Shown here: positions 18,062-27,047 of the stretch, piece by piece
Position numbering within the stretch: position 1 is the stretch's first letter
How the letters are laid out: the number at the start of each line of letters is the position of its first letter
From: Lysobacter dokdonensis DS-58
Lineage (GTDB): Bacteria > Pseudomonadota > Gammaproteobacteria > Xanthomonadales > Xanthomonadaceae
Reading direction: 5' to 3'
DNA: 64,000 bases
Assembly (NCBI RefSeq): GCF_000770795.1
Contig: NZ_JRKJ01000016.1
Span: 117,812-181,811, forward strand
Notes under the pieces: model-generated
What the model was told of the DNA's origin: nothing
Database searches by the model: none
What the model saw: the letters and a program-made list of their open reading frames with translations, nothing else
Position numbers and translations under genes: made by a program

Positions 18062-19968
18062 TGCAACGCCGCCCCTGGTTGTTCCCCCTGCTGCTGTTCG
18101 TCGCGGTCTGCGCCATCTACGCCCCGGGCCTGTTGGGCGGATTCACGTTCGACGACTTCCCCAACATCGCCGAGAACGCGGCGCTGAAACTGGATTCGCT
18201 CGACGGTGCGCAGTGGCGCGCGGCGGCGTTCTCGTCGGACGCCGGCAGCCTGCAGCGCCCGATCTCGATGCTCAGCTTCGCGGTCAACAGCTACTTCGCG
18301 GGCATGGACCCGGTGTCGATGAAGGCGACCAACATCGTCATCCACGGCATCAACGCAGTGCTGGTGTTCTGGCTGGTGCGCCTGTTGTTCGCGCTGGCCG
18401 CGCCCGGCGTCGACGAGCGCCGCCGCCTGTGGGCCGCGATGTTCGTCGCCGCGGCGTGGGCACTGCACCCGATCAACACGATGGGCGTGCTGTACATCGT
18501 GCAGCGGATGGAGAGCCTGGCGCACACCTTCGTGTTCGCGGGGCTCGCGTTTTATTTGATTGGCCGGCAGAAGCAACTGGCGGACGGCAGTGGCCGCTGG
18601 TGGATCGCCGCCGGTCTCTTCGGCTGCACCGCACTGGGCATCCTGTGCAAGGAGTCGGCCGTGCTGCTGCCCCTGTACGCCTGGTTGCTGGAAGCGTGCA
18701 TCCCCGCGTTGCGCAACTCGCCGCAGAAGGGCGACGTGCGCAAGTTGTACATGGCGGTGTTGTGGCTGCCGTTGGTCGCCGGATTGTTCTGGCTGTATCC
18801 GCGCGTAACCGCGCCGCATGCGTTCAGCACGCGCGACTTCAACCTCGAAGAACGGCTGCTGACCGAAGGCCGCGTCGTGCTCGACTACCTGCGCTGGACG
18901 CTGCTTCCGCCGCTGCGCGAACTGACGCTGCACCACGACGACTACGTGGTGTCGCGCGGGTGGATGTCGCCGCCGTCGACGTTGTTCGCGATGATCGGGC
19001 TCGCGGTGTTGTTCGTCGCCGCATGGCTGGTACGCGCGCGGCGTCCGCTCACCGCGCTCGGCATCCTGTGGTTCTTCGCCGCGCAGGCGCTGACGGCGAC
19101 GGTCATTCCGCTCGAGCTCGTTTACGAACATCGCAACTATTTCGCCTCGCTCGGGCTCATGCTCGTGCTTGCCGACCTGCTGTTGTTCGCGCCGCGCGGG
19201 AACATGGCGCACATCGGCGTGTTCGTCGCGGCCCTGGCGGGCGTGGGCTACGCGGGCATCACGCACCTGCGTGCCTGGGAGTGGTCGAACGACCTGAAGT
19301 TCGCGGCCGTGGAAGCGACCAAGCGGCCCGAGTCGCCCCGCGCGGTGTACGGCTACGGGCGCATGCTCGTCATCGCCTCGCACTACAAGGCCGATTCGCC
19401 GCTGGTGCCCGTGGCGGTGGACCAGTTGGAGCGCGGGATGAAGTTGCCCAAGAGCGGCATCCTCCCGCATAGCGCGCTGCTCCTGCTGGCCGCGCACACG
19501 CACCTGCCCCAGAAGGACGCATGGTGGGACGACATGGCCGCGCGCCTGCGCGCAGGCCCCATCGGCCCGCAGGAGATCAACGCGGTCGGCAGCATCATGC
19601 GCTGCGCCCGCAGCCGCGAATGCGACTTCTCCCAGCCGCACATGATCCAGATGTTCGAAGGCGCGCTGGCCCGCCCGCACCCCGACATGCAGACCCTGTA
19701 CGCCGACTACGCGCTCAACGTGCTGCATGAATACGACCTCGCCCTGGGACTGTTCGAAGGGGTCGTGCGCATGCGGCCCAACGAATCGCAGTACCGCATC
19801 AACCTGGCGAAGGTCCAGATCTCCATGGGCCGCCGCGACGCGGCGGTAAAGGAGATCGCCACGCTGCGCGAGATGGGCCGCTTCGGCGAGAACGAAGCCG
19901 CCGCCCTGGAACTGGAGGGCCGCCTTGGACTTTCCCCGGGCGCGCCCGCACACTCGTCCACGCGCTGA
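18058..19968 (+). CDS. TMTC-like membrane protein with C-terminal TPR region, paralogue 3
   Basis: A 636-residue paralogue starting at ATG 18058, inside the end of paralogue 2 (ATGATG context). Key motifs: GGFTFDDFPNI (FDD 31-33), WALHPINT (134-141), CKES (197-200) and LVYEHRNYFASL (EHRNY 357-361), with a C-terminal C-x5-C pair (C516, C522) in a TPR-like region that ends with clear two-helix repeats (LYADYALNVLHEYDLALGLF and later). It is closer to paralogue 2 than to paralogue 1. The shared motifs and arrangement point to local duplication. As with the other copies, an exported-protein glycosyltransferase is the best guess, and the acceptor is unknown. Confidence 0.6.
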   Translation: MMQRRPWLFPLLLFVAVCAIYAPGLLGGFTFDDFPNIAENAALKLDSLDGAQWRAAAFSSDAGSLQRPISMLSFAVNSYFAGMDPVSMKATNIVIHGINAVLVFWLVRLLFALAAPGVDERRRLWAAMFVAAAWALHPINTMGVLYIVQRMESLAHTFVFAGLAFYLIGRQKQLADGSGRWWIAAGLFGCTALGILCKESAVLLPLYAWLLEACIPALRNSPQKGDVRKLYMAVLWLPLVAGLFWLYPRVTAPHAFSTRDFNLEERLLTEGRVVLDYLRWTLLPPLRELTLHHDDYVVSRGWMSPPSTLFAMIGLAVLFVAAWLVRARRPLTALGILWFFAAQALTATVIPLELVYEHRNYFASLGLMLVLADLLLFAPRGNMAHIGVFVAALAGVGYAGITHLRAWEWSNDLKFAAVEATKRPESPRAVYGYGRMLVIASHYKADSPLVPVAVDQLERGMKLPKSGILPHSALLLLAAHTHLPQKDAWWDDMAARLRAGPIGPQEINAVGSIMRCARSRECDFSQPHMIQMFEGALARPHPDMQTLYADYALNVLHEYDLALGLFEGVVRMRPNESQYRINLAKVQISMGRRDAAVKEIATLREMGRFGENEAAALELEGRLGLSPGAPAHSSTR

Positions 19969-19990
19969 TTCCAGGGGCGTGGGGGCTCAG

Positions 19991-21151
19991 GTGAATCGGG
20001 TCGCAATATTTCGCAGCGTGCTGCTTCCGCCATCGGAAACCTTCATTCGCGACCAGGCCCGGGCCTTGCGCGCGTGGGTTCCGACGCTGGTCGGCACGGC
20101 GCGCGCCGAGCCTGGCCTGGACCTCGCAGGCCTGCGCGCTGCGCTGCCGGCGGGCAATCCCGCGATGCGTCGCTGGCGCCAGCGATTCGGCCTGGCCGAT
20201 GCTGGCTTGTCCGACACATTCCGCGCGCACGCCGACGTGGTCCATGTCCATTTCGCCCTCGACGCGGTCGACGCTTGGCCCTCCGTGCAACGCGCGGGCT
20301 TGCCGATGGTCGTGACATTGCATGGCTACGACATCACGACGCACGCGTCGTGGTGGCGACGCGGCCACGGAGGTTGGGGGCGAATCACGTATCCCGGCCG
20401 TCTCGTCCGTTTGTTCCGCGAGCCGCGGGTGTCGTTCATCGCGGTGTCCGAGGCGATCCGCGAGGACGCGATTCGCGCGGGCCTCTCGCCGGATCGGATC
20501 GTGGTCAGGCACATCGGCATCGACGTGGAGAAATTCCGGCCTGCCGGTGTCGCCGCCGGCGAACGCGAGCCCCGCGTGCTGTTCGTCGGCCGCCTGGTCG
20601 AGAAAAAGGGCGTGCGCTACCTGATCGAGGCGATGGCCAAGGTGCGTGCGCACGTCCCCGATGCAACGCTGGCGATCGTGGGCGACGGCCCGCTGCGCGC
20701 GTCGTTGGCCGCGCTGGCCGCGGACCTTCGGATCCCGGCCGAATTCCTCGGCGCACTCGACGACGCGGGCATCCGGTCGGAGTTGGCGCGCGCCAGGACG
20801 CTGTGCCTGCCGAGCGTGGTCGCCGCGAACGGAGATGCCGAAGGCTTCGGCATGGTGCTGCTGGAGGCGCAGGCCTCCGGCGTGCCGGTCGTCACCTCCG
20901 CCAAGGGCGGCGCGACCGAGGGCGTCCTCGAGGGCGCCACCGGCCTCACCTTTCCGGAGCGCGATGTCGATGCGATGGCGCGCGCATTGACCCGCCTGCT
21001 CACGGACAATGCGCTCTGCGATGCGATGTCGCGCGAGGGCCCCGCCTTCGTCCGGCGCACGTTCGACATCCGCCAGCTGACGCCAGCGCTGGAAGCGATC
21101 TACGACCATGCATGCGCAGGCATGCGACCCATTCCAGGAGAACCGCGGTGA
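19991..21151 (+). CDS. Glycosyltransferase family 4 (WcaL/AmsK-like)
   Basis: A 386-residue cytoplasmic GT-B enzyme. I chose GTG 19991, which follows a GGGGGCTCAG ribosome site and lets the N-terminal strand (VNRVAIFRSVLLPPSETFI) begin correctly; an upstream ATG is in frame but would overlap paralogue 3. The SETFI opening and the VHFALD and THVTLHGYD-like segment resemble exopolysaccharide glycosyltransferases of the colanic acid WcaL/AmsK type. The retaining GT4 EX7E motif is EGFGMVLLE. It starts the forward glycan block and is coupled to the next gene by a GTGA overlap. The sugar donor cannot be told from sequence. Confidence 0.85.
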   Translation: MNRVAIFRSVLLPPSETFIRDQARALRAWVPTLVGTARAEPGLDLAGLRAALPAGNPAMRRWRQRFGLADAGLSDTFRAHADVVHVHFALDAVDAWPSVQRAGLPMVVTLHGYDITTHASWWRRGHGGWGRITYPGRLVRLFREPRVSFIAVSEAIREDAIRAGLSPDRIVVRHIGIDVEKFRPAGVAAGEREPRVLFVGRLVEKKGVRYLIEAMAKVRAHVPDATLAIVGDGPLRASLAALAADLRIPAEFLGALDDAGIRSELARARTLCLPSVVAANGDAEGFGMVLLEAQASGVPVVTSAKGGATEGVLEGATGLTFPERDVDAMARALTRLLTDNALCDAMSREGPAFVRRTFDIRQLTPALEAIYDHACAGMRPIPGEPR

Positions 21152-21789
21152 TTTCCAGGCTGTTGCGATTGCTGCGCGGGCGCAAGTTCCGCTCGTCGGC
21201 GAGTTACTGGGACCAGCGTTACCGCGAGGGCGGGAACTCCGGCCCTGGCTCCTATGCGCACCTTGCGCAATTCAAGGCCGATGTCCTCAACGATTTCGTC
21301 GCTCGCCAGTCCGTGCACTCGGTGGTCGAATTCGGCTGCGGCGACGGCAACCAGCTGACGCTCGCGCAGTATCCGGACTACACGGGCTACGACGTGAGCC
21401 CGCGCGCGGTCGAGATCTGCCGGGAGAAGTTCGCCCACGACCCGAGCAAGCGATTCGAGACCGTCGATTCCTTCGACGGCCGTCGGGCCGACCTGTCGCT
21501 GTCGCTCGACGTGATCTTCCATCTCGTCGAGGACGCGGTGTTCGACGACTACATGCGCCGCCTTTTCGCCGCCGGCGGCCGGTTCGTCGGCATCTACGCA
21601 TCGAACGCGGAGCGCTCGCTCCAGCCCGAAGCGCCGCACGTGAAGCATCGCAAGTTCTCCGACTGGATCGACGCGCACGCGCCCGAGTGGGAATTGTTCG
21701 AGCACGTGCCGAATCGCTTCCCCGACGATGGCGATTTCCGCACGACCTCGTTCGCCGAGTTCTTCTTCTACCGTCGCCGCGCGGGCTGA
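21148..21789 (+). CDS. Class I SAM methyltransferase
   Basis: A 213-residue protein starting at GTG 21148, which overlaps the GT4 stop (GTGA), with AGGAG eight bases upstream. The SAM-binding motif I is VVEFGCGDGNQL, followed by the acidic end of strand 2 (YTGYDVS) and a motif IV-like LSLSLDVIFHL. The N-terminus is basic and short (ISRLLRLLRGRKFRSS), possibly membrane-touching. Its position in a glycan block suggests methylation of a sugar or of the chain end, but the substrate is not visible. Confidence 0.75.
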   Translation: MISRLLRLLRGRKFRSSASYWDQRYREGGNSGPGSYAHLAQFKADVLNDFVARQSVHSVVEFGCGDGNQLTLAQYPDYTGYDVSPRAVEICREKFAHDPSKRFETVDSFDGRRADLSLSLDVIFHLVEDAVFDDYMRRLFAAGGRFVGIYASNAERSLQPEAPHVKHRKFSDWIDAHAPEWELFEHVPNRFPDDGDFRTTSFAEFFFYRRRAG

Positions 21790-21790
21790 G

Positions 21791-22468
21791 ATGTACGACG
21801 CGCACGCAACGAGCCACAACTGGTTGCTCAAGCGGGCGATCAATGCGCTCGTGCGTGCGCGCTTGCCCGCGATGCGGGGCGTGGTGCTGGACCTCGGATG
21901 CGGCGTCAAGCCGTTCGGCGCCGACATCGCCGCCTTCGCCGATGAGTACATCGGCGTGGACTGGATCAACTCGCTGCACACGCGCGCCGCGGACGTGGTC
22001 GCGGACCTCAACAAGCCGTTGCCATTCGCCGACGGGAGCGCCGATCACGTCGTGTCGTTCGAAGTCATCGAACATCTCGCCGAACCCGACGTCATGCTCA
22101 CCGAAGCGGCGCGCGTGTTGCGCCGCGGCGGCCAGCTCACACTTTCGGCGCCCTTCCAGTGGTGGGAACACGAATCGCCCTGGGACTACCAGCGTTTTAC
22201 CCGCCATGGGTTGCGCCATCGGCTCGGCAAGGCCGGATTCGTCGACATCGAGGTCGCGCACACGACGGGGTTCTGGGGTGTCTGGTTCCTGAAGCTCAAT
22301 TACCAACTGCATCGCCTGATCCGTGGGCCCAAGCTCGTGCGCGGCATCGTGCGTGCATGCCTCGTCCCGGTGTGGTGGCTCGATCAGATGGCCGCTCGCG
22401 TGCTGGATCGCGTGTGGACCGAGCCGCACGAAACCGCCGGCTACTTCGTCACGGCGCGCAAGCCATGA
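21791..22468 (+). CDS. Class I SAM methyltransferase (Methyltransf_11-like)
   Basis: A 225-residue methyltransferase starting one base after the previous stop. Motif I is VVLDLGCGVKPFG, motif II YIGVDWI, and the post-motif region is VVSFEVIEHLAEPD, typical of the Methyltransf_11 group found in polysaccharide clusters. The C-terminal part (about 160-210) has a hydrophobic stretch that may lie against the membrane. It is a different subfamily from the preceding methyltransferase, so the glycan may carry two methyl groups, or one of them may act on another substrate. It overlaps the flippase start by ATGA. Confidence 0.78.
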   Translation: MYDAHATSHNWLLKRAINALVRARLPAMRGVVLDLGCGVKPFGADIAAFADEYIGVDWINSLHTRAADVVADLNKPLPFADGSADHVVSFEVIEHLAEPDVMLTEAARVLRRGGQLTLSAPFQWWEHESPWDYQRFTRHGLRHRLGKAGFVDIEVAHTTGFWGVWFLKLNYQLHRLIRGPKLVRGIVRACLVPVWWLDQMAARVLDRVWTEPHETAGYFVTARKP

Positions 22469-23919
22469 CCCTGCGCGCTCGCGCCATTTCCGCCGGTCGC
22501 TGGACATCGTTCTCCGCGGTCGCGCGCAGCGGCCTGCAGGTGTTGCAGGTGGCCGTCGTCGCGCGCTTCATCGCGCCCGCGGACTTCGGGTTGATGGCGT
22601 TGACGATGGCGGTAGTGACGGTGGCGAGCCTCGTGGCGGAGTTCGGCATCGGGCGCGCGATCATCCATTACGACGATGCGGACATCCGCACGCGGTCGAC
22701 GCTGTACTGGATCACGCTGGCGCTGTCCGCTGTGTTGTCGCTTGCAATCGTGCTCGCCGCGCCGCTCATCGCTTCGCTGTACGGAAAGCCGGAATTGGGC
22801 GCTCTCCTCGCATGGACGGCGCCCGTGTTGTTGCTCACCTCGCTCGGCCAGCAGTTCGTGGTCGTGGCGGAAAAGGAGTTGCGCTTCGCGATTCCCGCGC
22901 AGAACGAAGTCGTCGCCGGGATCGTCGGGTTCATCGTTTGCGTCGTGGGTGCGGTGGCGTATCGCGCAGGCGCGTTCGCGCTCGTGGCCGCGGCGCTCGC
23001 GTCGGCAGCGACGAGTTCCGCCCTCGCGTGGCTCCGGCTCTCGCACGGCCATCGACCGCATTTCCATTTCGATCTCGGGCCCGCGCGGCCGTTCCTGCGG
23101 ATGGGGCGGTTCCTCGTCGGCGAAAACCTCGTGTCCGCGCTCGTGCGGCAAGCCGATGTATTCGTCGGCGGCTTCGTCCTGTCGACCGCCGCACTCGGCC
23201 TGTTCTCGCTGCCGCGCGATCTGAGCCTGCGCATGGCGATGGTCATCAACCAGGTCGCCATGCGCGTGGGGTTCCCGGTGATGTCGCGCGTGCGCCATGA
23301 CGTCGCCGTGTTGCGCGATGTCTACCTGCAGATGCTGCGCATGACGGCATCGGTGAACTTCCCGGTATACGTGATGGTGGGCGTGTTCGCGGACGAGATC
23401 GTCATGCTGTTGTACGGCGCGCAGTTCCGCGGCGCCAGCGACTTGCTTCGCGGCTTGTCCGCGTGGGGGCTCGTGCGTTCGATCGCCAATCCGACCGGGA
23501 GCCTGTTGTATGCGGTCGGTCGCGTGCGCCTTGCGTTCTGGTGGAACGTCGCCCAATTGGTGTTGCTGCCGGCCGCGTACTGGTTCGGCGGACGGTTGTA
23601 CGGTGCCGACGGCCTCGTGGCTGCGCTCATCGTCACGCAACTGCTGCTGATGCTTCCGTCCTGGCGTTACCTGGTGTGGCCGTGTTGTGGCGCGACGCTC
23701 CCGGAGTTCATGCGCCAGCTCGCCGCGCCGTTCGTCGCGGCGGTCGTCTGCGGCGCAGCGGCGCACCTGGCGACGTTCGCGCTTCCGCATGGTCTCTTGC
23801 GCCTCGCGGTCGGTGGCGTGATGGGCGGCACCGTGTACCTCGCGCTCAGCGCGCTGCTCAATCGCCGGTGGATGAGCGTGATGCGCGATCTGGCGCTGCA
23901 ATGGCGGACGCCGCATTGA
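22465..23919 (+). CDS. Wzx-like polysaccharide flippase
   Basis: A 484-residue inner-membrane protein of the MOP exporter superfamily, with about twelve to fourteen predicted helices. The N-terminus (SAGRWTSFSAVARSGLQVLQ, then ARFIAPADFGLMAL) is the usual start of the Wzx/lipopolysaccharide biosynthesis flippases related to WzxC. These move undecaprenyl-diphosphate-linked oligosaccharides to the periplasmic face. Its presence indicates that the glycan made by this block is finished on a lipid carrier and then exported. It is coupled to its neighbours on both sides. No Wzy polymerase or WaaL-type ligase is seen nearby. Confidence 0.85.
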   Translation: MTLRARAISAGRWTSFSAVARSGLQVLQVAVVARFIAPADFGLMALTMAVVTVASLVAEFGIGRAIIHYDDADIRTRSTLYWITLALSAVLSLAIVLAAPLIASLYGKPELGALLAWTAPVLLLTSLGQQFVVVAEKELRFAIPAQNEVVAGIVGFIVCVVGAVAYRAGAFALVAAALASAATSSALAWLRLSHGHRPHFHFDLGPARPFLRMGRFLVGENLVSALVRQADVFVGGFVLSTAALGLFSLPRDLSLRMAMVINQVAMRVGFPVMSRVRHDVAVLRDVYLQMLRMTASVNFPVYVMVGVFADEIVMLLYGAQFRGASDLLRGLSAWGLVRSIANPTGSLLYAVGRVRLAFWWNVAQLVLLPAAYWFGGRLYGADGLVAALIVTQLLLMLPSWRYLVWPCCGATLPEFMRQLAAPFVAAVVCGAAAHLATFALPHGLLRLAVGGVMGGTVYLALSALLNRRWMSVMRDLALQWRTPH

Positions 23920-24902
23920 ACGCGCCCACCGTCAGCGTCGTCATCCCCACCGGAGGCCGCCCGACGTGGCTCGCGCGTGCGATCCGCAGCGCATTGGGCG
24001 CGTCGCCGGATGGCCGCGTCGAAGTCATCGTGGTGCCCAACGGGCCCCACTCGGCGTGGCACGCGGTCCTCGCCGAGTTCGCCGACGATGCCCGTGTCCT
24101 TGTCTCGCCAGTCGAAACGCCGCATGCCAACGTCGCGCGCAACCACGGGCTGGACCTGGCGCGGGGCGAGTTCGTTCGCTTCCTCGACGACGATGATTAC
24201 CTTTCGCCCGAAGCGGCCACGCAAGTCGACGTGCTGCGCGACACCGGCGCCGATCTGTGCAGCGGCCGCATCCGCAGCCTCGACGAAGACGGCGCCGACA
24301 ATGGCCTCGTCGGGTTTCCCGAATCGCGCGACTTCGCCTGCGCCGCGGTCGAACACAGCGGGTTCTCGCAGCCGACCACCAACCTGTTCCGTCGCGCGAG
24401 CATCGGTCCGTGCCGCTGGCGACCCGACGTGCGCCGTTTCCAGGACAACGTGTGGATGGTGACGCTCGCCAGCCATCACGAGTGGAACTGGGTGCATGTC
24501 GAACGCGAGATCGGCGTGTGGTTCCAGCACGGCCGGCAACGCACGTCGACCGGGCGTCCGGGCCACTTCCAGGAACCGAAGGTCGTCGGTGCGTTGTTCG
24601 ACTTGCACGACGCCTTGCGTCGCGAAGACCGGTTGACGCCTGCACGCGCGCAGGCGATCTCGCGCGCGATCTGGCACTACGCGCACACGCGCTTCGCGCT
24701 GCATCCGGTCCATGCGACGCGGCATGCCCTGGGCGCGCAGAAGATCGCGCGGGTCGCCCACCCGCCGCATGCCATCTTCGAGCGCGCGCCGCTGCGCTGG
24801 TTGCCACCGCTGCTCGCAGAGTGGGTGCTGCTGCCGGCGCGCTGGGTGGCACTCGCCCTGCGCTCGCCTGCCCGCAACGCCGATTACCGGAGGCGCGTCT
24901 GA
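23901..24902 (+). CDS. Glycosyltransferase family 2
   Basis: A 333-residue GT-A enzyme. ATG 23901 lies 19 bases inside the flippase gene. The opening VSVVIPTGGRPTWLARAI is typical, and the metal-binding acidic cluster is RFLDDDDYLS. The residues after the DXD (a QPTTNLF acceptor-loop region, then an HxW-rich stretch) are of unknown specificity. The C-terminus (about 285-333) is basic with a short hydrophobic segment, as in membrane-associated enzymes acting on lipid-linked substrates. It is the first of two adjacent GT2 genes that share one base. Confidence 0.87.
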   Translation: MADAALNAPTVSVVIPTGGRPTWLARAIRSALGASPDGRVEVIVVPNGPHSAWHAVLAEFADDARVLVSPVETPHANVARNHGLDLARGEFVRFLDDDDYLSPEAATQVDVLRDTGADLCSGRIRSLDEDGADNGLVGFPESRDFACAAVEHSGFSQPTTNLFRRASIGPCRWRPDVRRFQDNVWMVTLASHHEWNWVHVEREIGVWFQHGRQRTSTGRPGHFQEPKVVGALFDLHDALRREDRLTPARAQAISRAIWHYAHTRFALHPVHATRHALGAQKIARVAHPPHAIFERAPLRWLPPLLAEWVLLPARWVALALRSPARNADYRRRV

Positions 24903-25936
24903 TGCCGTCGGTGTCCGTCGTCATGCCCGTCCACAACGGCGCCCAATACCTGCGCGCCGCGATCGACAGCGTGCTGATGCAATCCACGCGCGACTTCGAG
25001 TTGGTCATCGTCGACGACGGTTCGACCGACGAGTCGCGCGCGATCATCGAACAGGCCGCGCGCGATGACGCGCGCGTGCGCCTGCTCGCGCTCGACGCGA
25101 ACGTGGGCATCATCGGTGCGCTCAATGCCGGCCTGGACATCGCGGGCGGCGAATGGATCGCGCGCATGGATGCCGACGATCTGTGCGATCCGCAGCGCCT
25201 GAAGCGCCAGCGCGCATATCTCGAAGCGAACGCGCTCGATCTGTGCGGGACGTGGTTCACCGAGTTCGGCGAGGGCCCGGCGCGCACGGTGCGCTGGCCG
25301 GTGTCGGAGCCCGCGGTGCGCGCGGCGATGCTGTTCCAGAACACGCTCTGCCATCCGACCGTGATGGCGCGGCGCGCGGTCTTCGACGCGTATCGCTACC
25401 AGGAGAGTCATCGCACCGTCGAGGACTACGACCTGTGGTCGCGCGCGCTGGTCGACTTCCGCATCGCCAACATGCCCGAGGCGTTGCTGCGCTATCGGCG
25501 CCATGGCGGGCAGGTATCCACCGTCAGGCGCGACCAGATGGAAGCGGTGAACCGCCGCATCCGCGAGGAAACGCTCGCGCGCCAGGGCTTCCGCCCCACC
25601 GAAGCGCAATTGCGCTTCCACCACCTGGTCCGCGAATCGCGCTCCATCACGCAGATCGCCGACCTGCAGGGCGTCGAAGCTTGGCTGTTGGCCCTCCACG
25701 AAGCGCACGAGGATCCGGACGCCCGCCGCGTCATCGCGACCCAGTGGTTGCGCGCCTGCATCCGCGCCGCGCCGCTGGGCCTTGCGATGCTCCGTGCGTG
25801 GCGGGCCTCGCCGCTGCGTGGGCTTTCCGGTGCGGGTTCGCGCGCCACGCTCGATCTGGGCGTGCTTTCCCTGCTCCGCCTCGATTATCGTTCCCCGCTG
25901 TTCGCCGGCCTGCGGCGACTCGGTTTGAGTGCCTGA
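24902..25936 (+). CDS. Glycosyltransferase family 2
   Basis: A 344-residue GT-A enzyme whose start overlaps the previous stop by one base (TGATG). It opens VSVVMPVHNGAQYLRAAIDS, has the nucleotide-binding IVDDGSTDES and the DXD motif ARMDADDL, and continues with the TVEDYDLWSRAL catalytic-base region typical of exopolysaccharide GT2 enzymes. It differs enough from the preceding GT2 that the two probably add different sugars. The downstream neighbour makes UDP-galactofuranose, so one of the GT2 enzymes could be a galactofuranosyltransferase; this is inference. Confidence 0.9.
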   Translation: MPSVSVVMPVHNGAQYLRAAIDSVLMQSTRDFELVIVDDGSTDESRAIIEQAARDDARVRLLALDANVGIIGALNAGLDIAGGEWIARMDADDLCDPQRLKRQRAYLEANALDLCGTWFTEFGEGPARTVRWPVSEPAVRAAMLFQNTLCHPTVMARRAVFDAYRYQESHRTVEDYDLWSRALVDFRIANMPEALLRYRRHGGQVSTVRRDQMEAVNRRIREETLARQGFRPTEAQLRFHHLVRESRSITQIADLQGVEAWLLALHEAHEDPDARRVIATQWLRACIRAAPLGLAMLRAWRASPLRGLSGAGSRATLDLGVLSLLRLDYRSPLFAGLRRLGLSA

Positions 25937-27041
25937 CGTGCCTGACAAGACCCTTCCCGAAATCCTCATCGTCGGCGCCGGCTATGCCGGCAGCGTCGTC
26001 GCCCGCGAACTCGCCGATGCGGGCAAGCGCGTGCGCGTCATCGACAAGCGCCCGCACATCGCGGGCAATGCGTTCGACGAGCTCGATTCGCACGGCGTGC
26101 TCGTGCACCGCTACGGGCCGCACATCTTCCACACCAATGCCGAGCGCATCTGGGAGTGGTTGTCGAAGTTCACGGAATGGCGCGCCTACGAACACCGCGT
26201 GCGCGGCGTCGTCGACGGGCGCGAATATCCCTTCCCGATCAATCGCGACACGCTCAATGCCCTGTACGGGCTCGACCTCGACGAAGCCGGCGCCGAAGCG
26301 TTCTTCGAGCGCGTGCGCGAGCCGCGCGAGCCGGTGCGCAGCAGCGAGGACGTCGTGCTCAACAGCGTCGGGCGCGACCTGTACGAGAAGTTCTTCCTGC
26401 ACTACACGCGCAAGCAGTGGGGGCTGGATCCCTCGGAGCTGAAGGCCGGCGTGGCCGCGCGCATCCCGGTGCGCACCAACACCGACGACCGCTACTTCAC
26501 CGATACCTTCCAGGCGATGCCGAAGTTCGGCTACGCGAAGATGTTCGAAGCGATCCTCGACCACCCCAACATCGCGGTGGAGTTCGACGTGGACTTCGAG
26601 GACTTGCGCAAGCGCGGCGGCTTCGCGCATACGGTGTACACCGGGCCGATCGATGCGTACTTCGCGCATTGCCATGGCGCGCTGCCCTACCGCTCGTTGC
26701 GGTTCGAACACGAGCATCTGCCGTCGGTCGACACCTACCAGTCGGTCGGCACGGTGAACTATCCGAACGACCACGCGTACACACGCATCACCGAATTCAA
26801 GCACCTGACGGGCCAACAGCACGCCGGCACCTCGATCGTGCGCGAATATCCGCAGGCCGACGGCGACCCGTACTACCCGATTCCGCGCACCGAGAACGAG
26901 CTGCTGTTCAAGCGCTACGAGGCGATGGCGGAGAACGAACGCGACGTCACGTTCGTCGGCCGCCTCGCGCAATACCGCTACTACAACATGGACCAGGTCG
27001 TGGGCGCCGCGCTTGCCGCCGTCCGCCGCCTGCTGGACTGA
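25929..27041 (+). CDS. glf: UDP-galactopyranose mutase
   Basis: Glf is an FAD enzyme that converts UDP-galactopyranose to UDP-galactofuranose. The 370 residues begin with the FAD-binding ILIVGAGYAGSV, followed by YGPHIFHTN, YTRKQWGLDP, NYPNDHAYTRITEFKH and YPIPRTENELLFKRY, all hallmark segments with the substrate-binding arginines and tyrosines in place. GTG 25929 overlaps the GT2 stop; GTG 25938, just after that stop, is equally possible. This is the most specific enzyme of the block and tells that the glycan probably contains galactofuranose. Confidence 0.95.
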   Translation: MPDVPDKTLPEILIVGAGYAGSVVARELADAGKRVRVIDKRPHIAGNAFDELDSHGVLVHRYGPHIFHTNAERIWEWLSKFTEWRAYEHRVRGVVDGREYPFPINRDTLNALYGLDLDEAGAEAFFERVREPREPVRSSEDVVLNSVGRDLYEKFFLHYTRKQWGLDPSELKAGVAARIPVRTNTDDRYFTDTFQAMPKFGYAKMFEAILDHPNIAVEFDVDFEDLRKRGGFAHTVYTGPIDAYFAHCHGALPYRSLRFEHEHLPSVDTYQSVGTVNYPNDHAYTRITEFKHLTGQQHAGTSIVREYPQADGDPYYPIPRTENELLFKRYEAMAENERDVTFVGRLAQYRYYNMDQVVGAALAAVRRLLD

Positions 27042-27047
27042 TCACCG

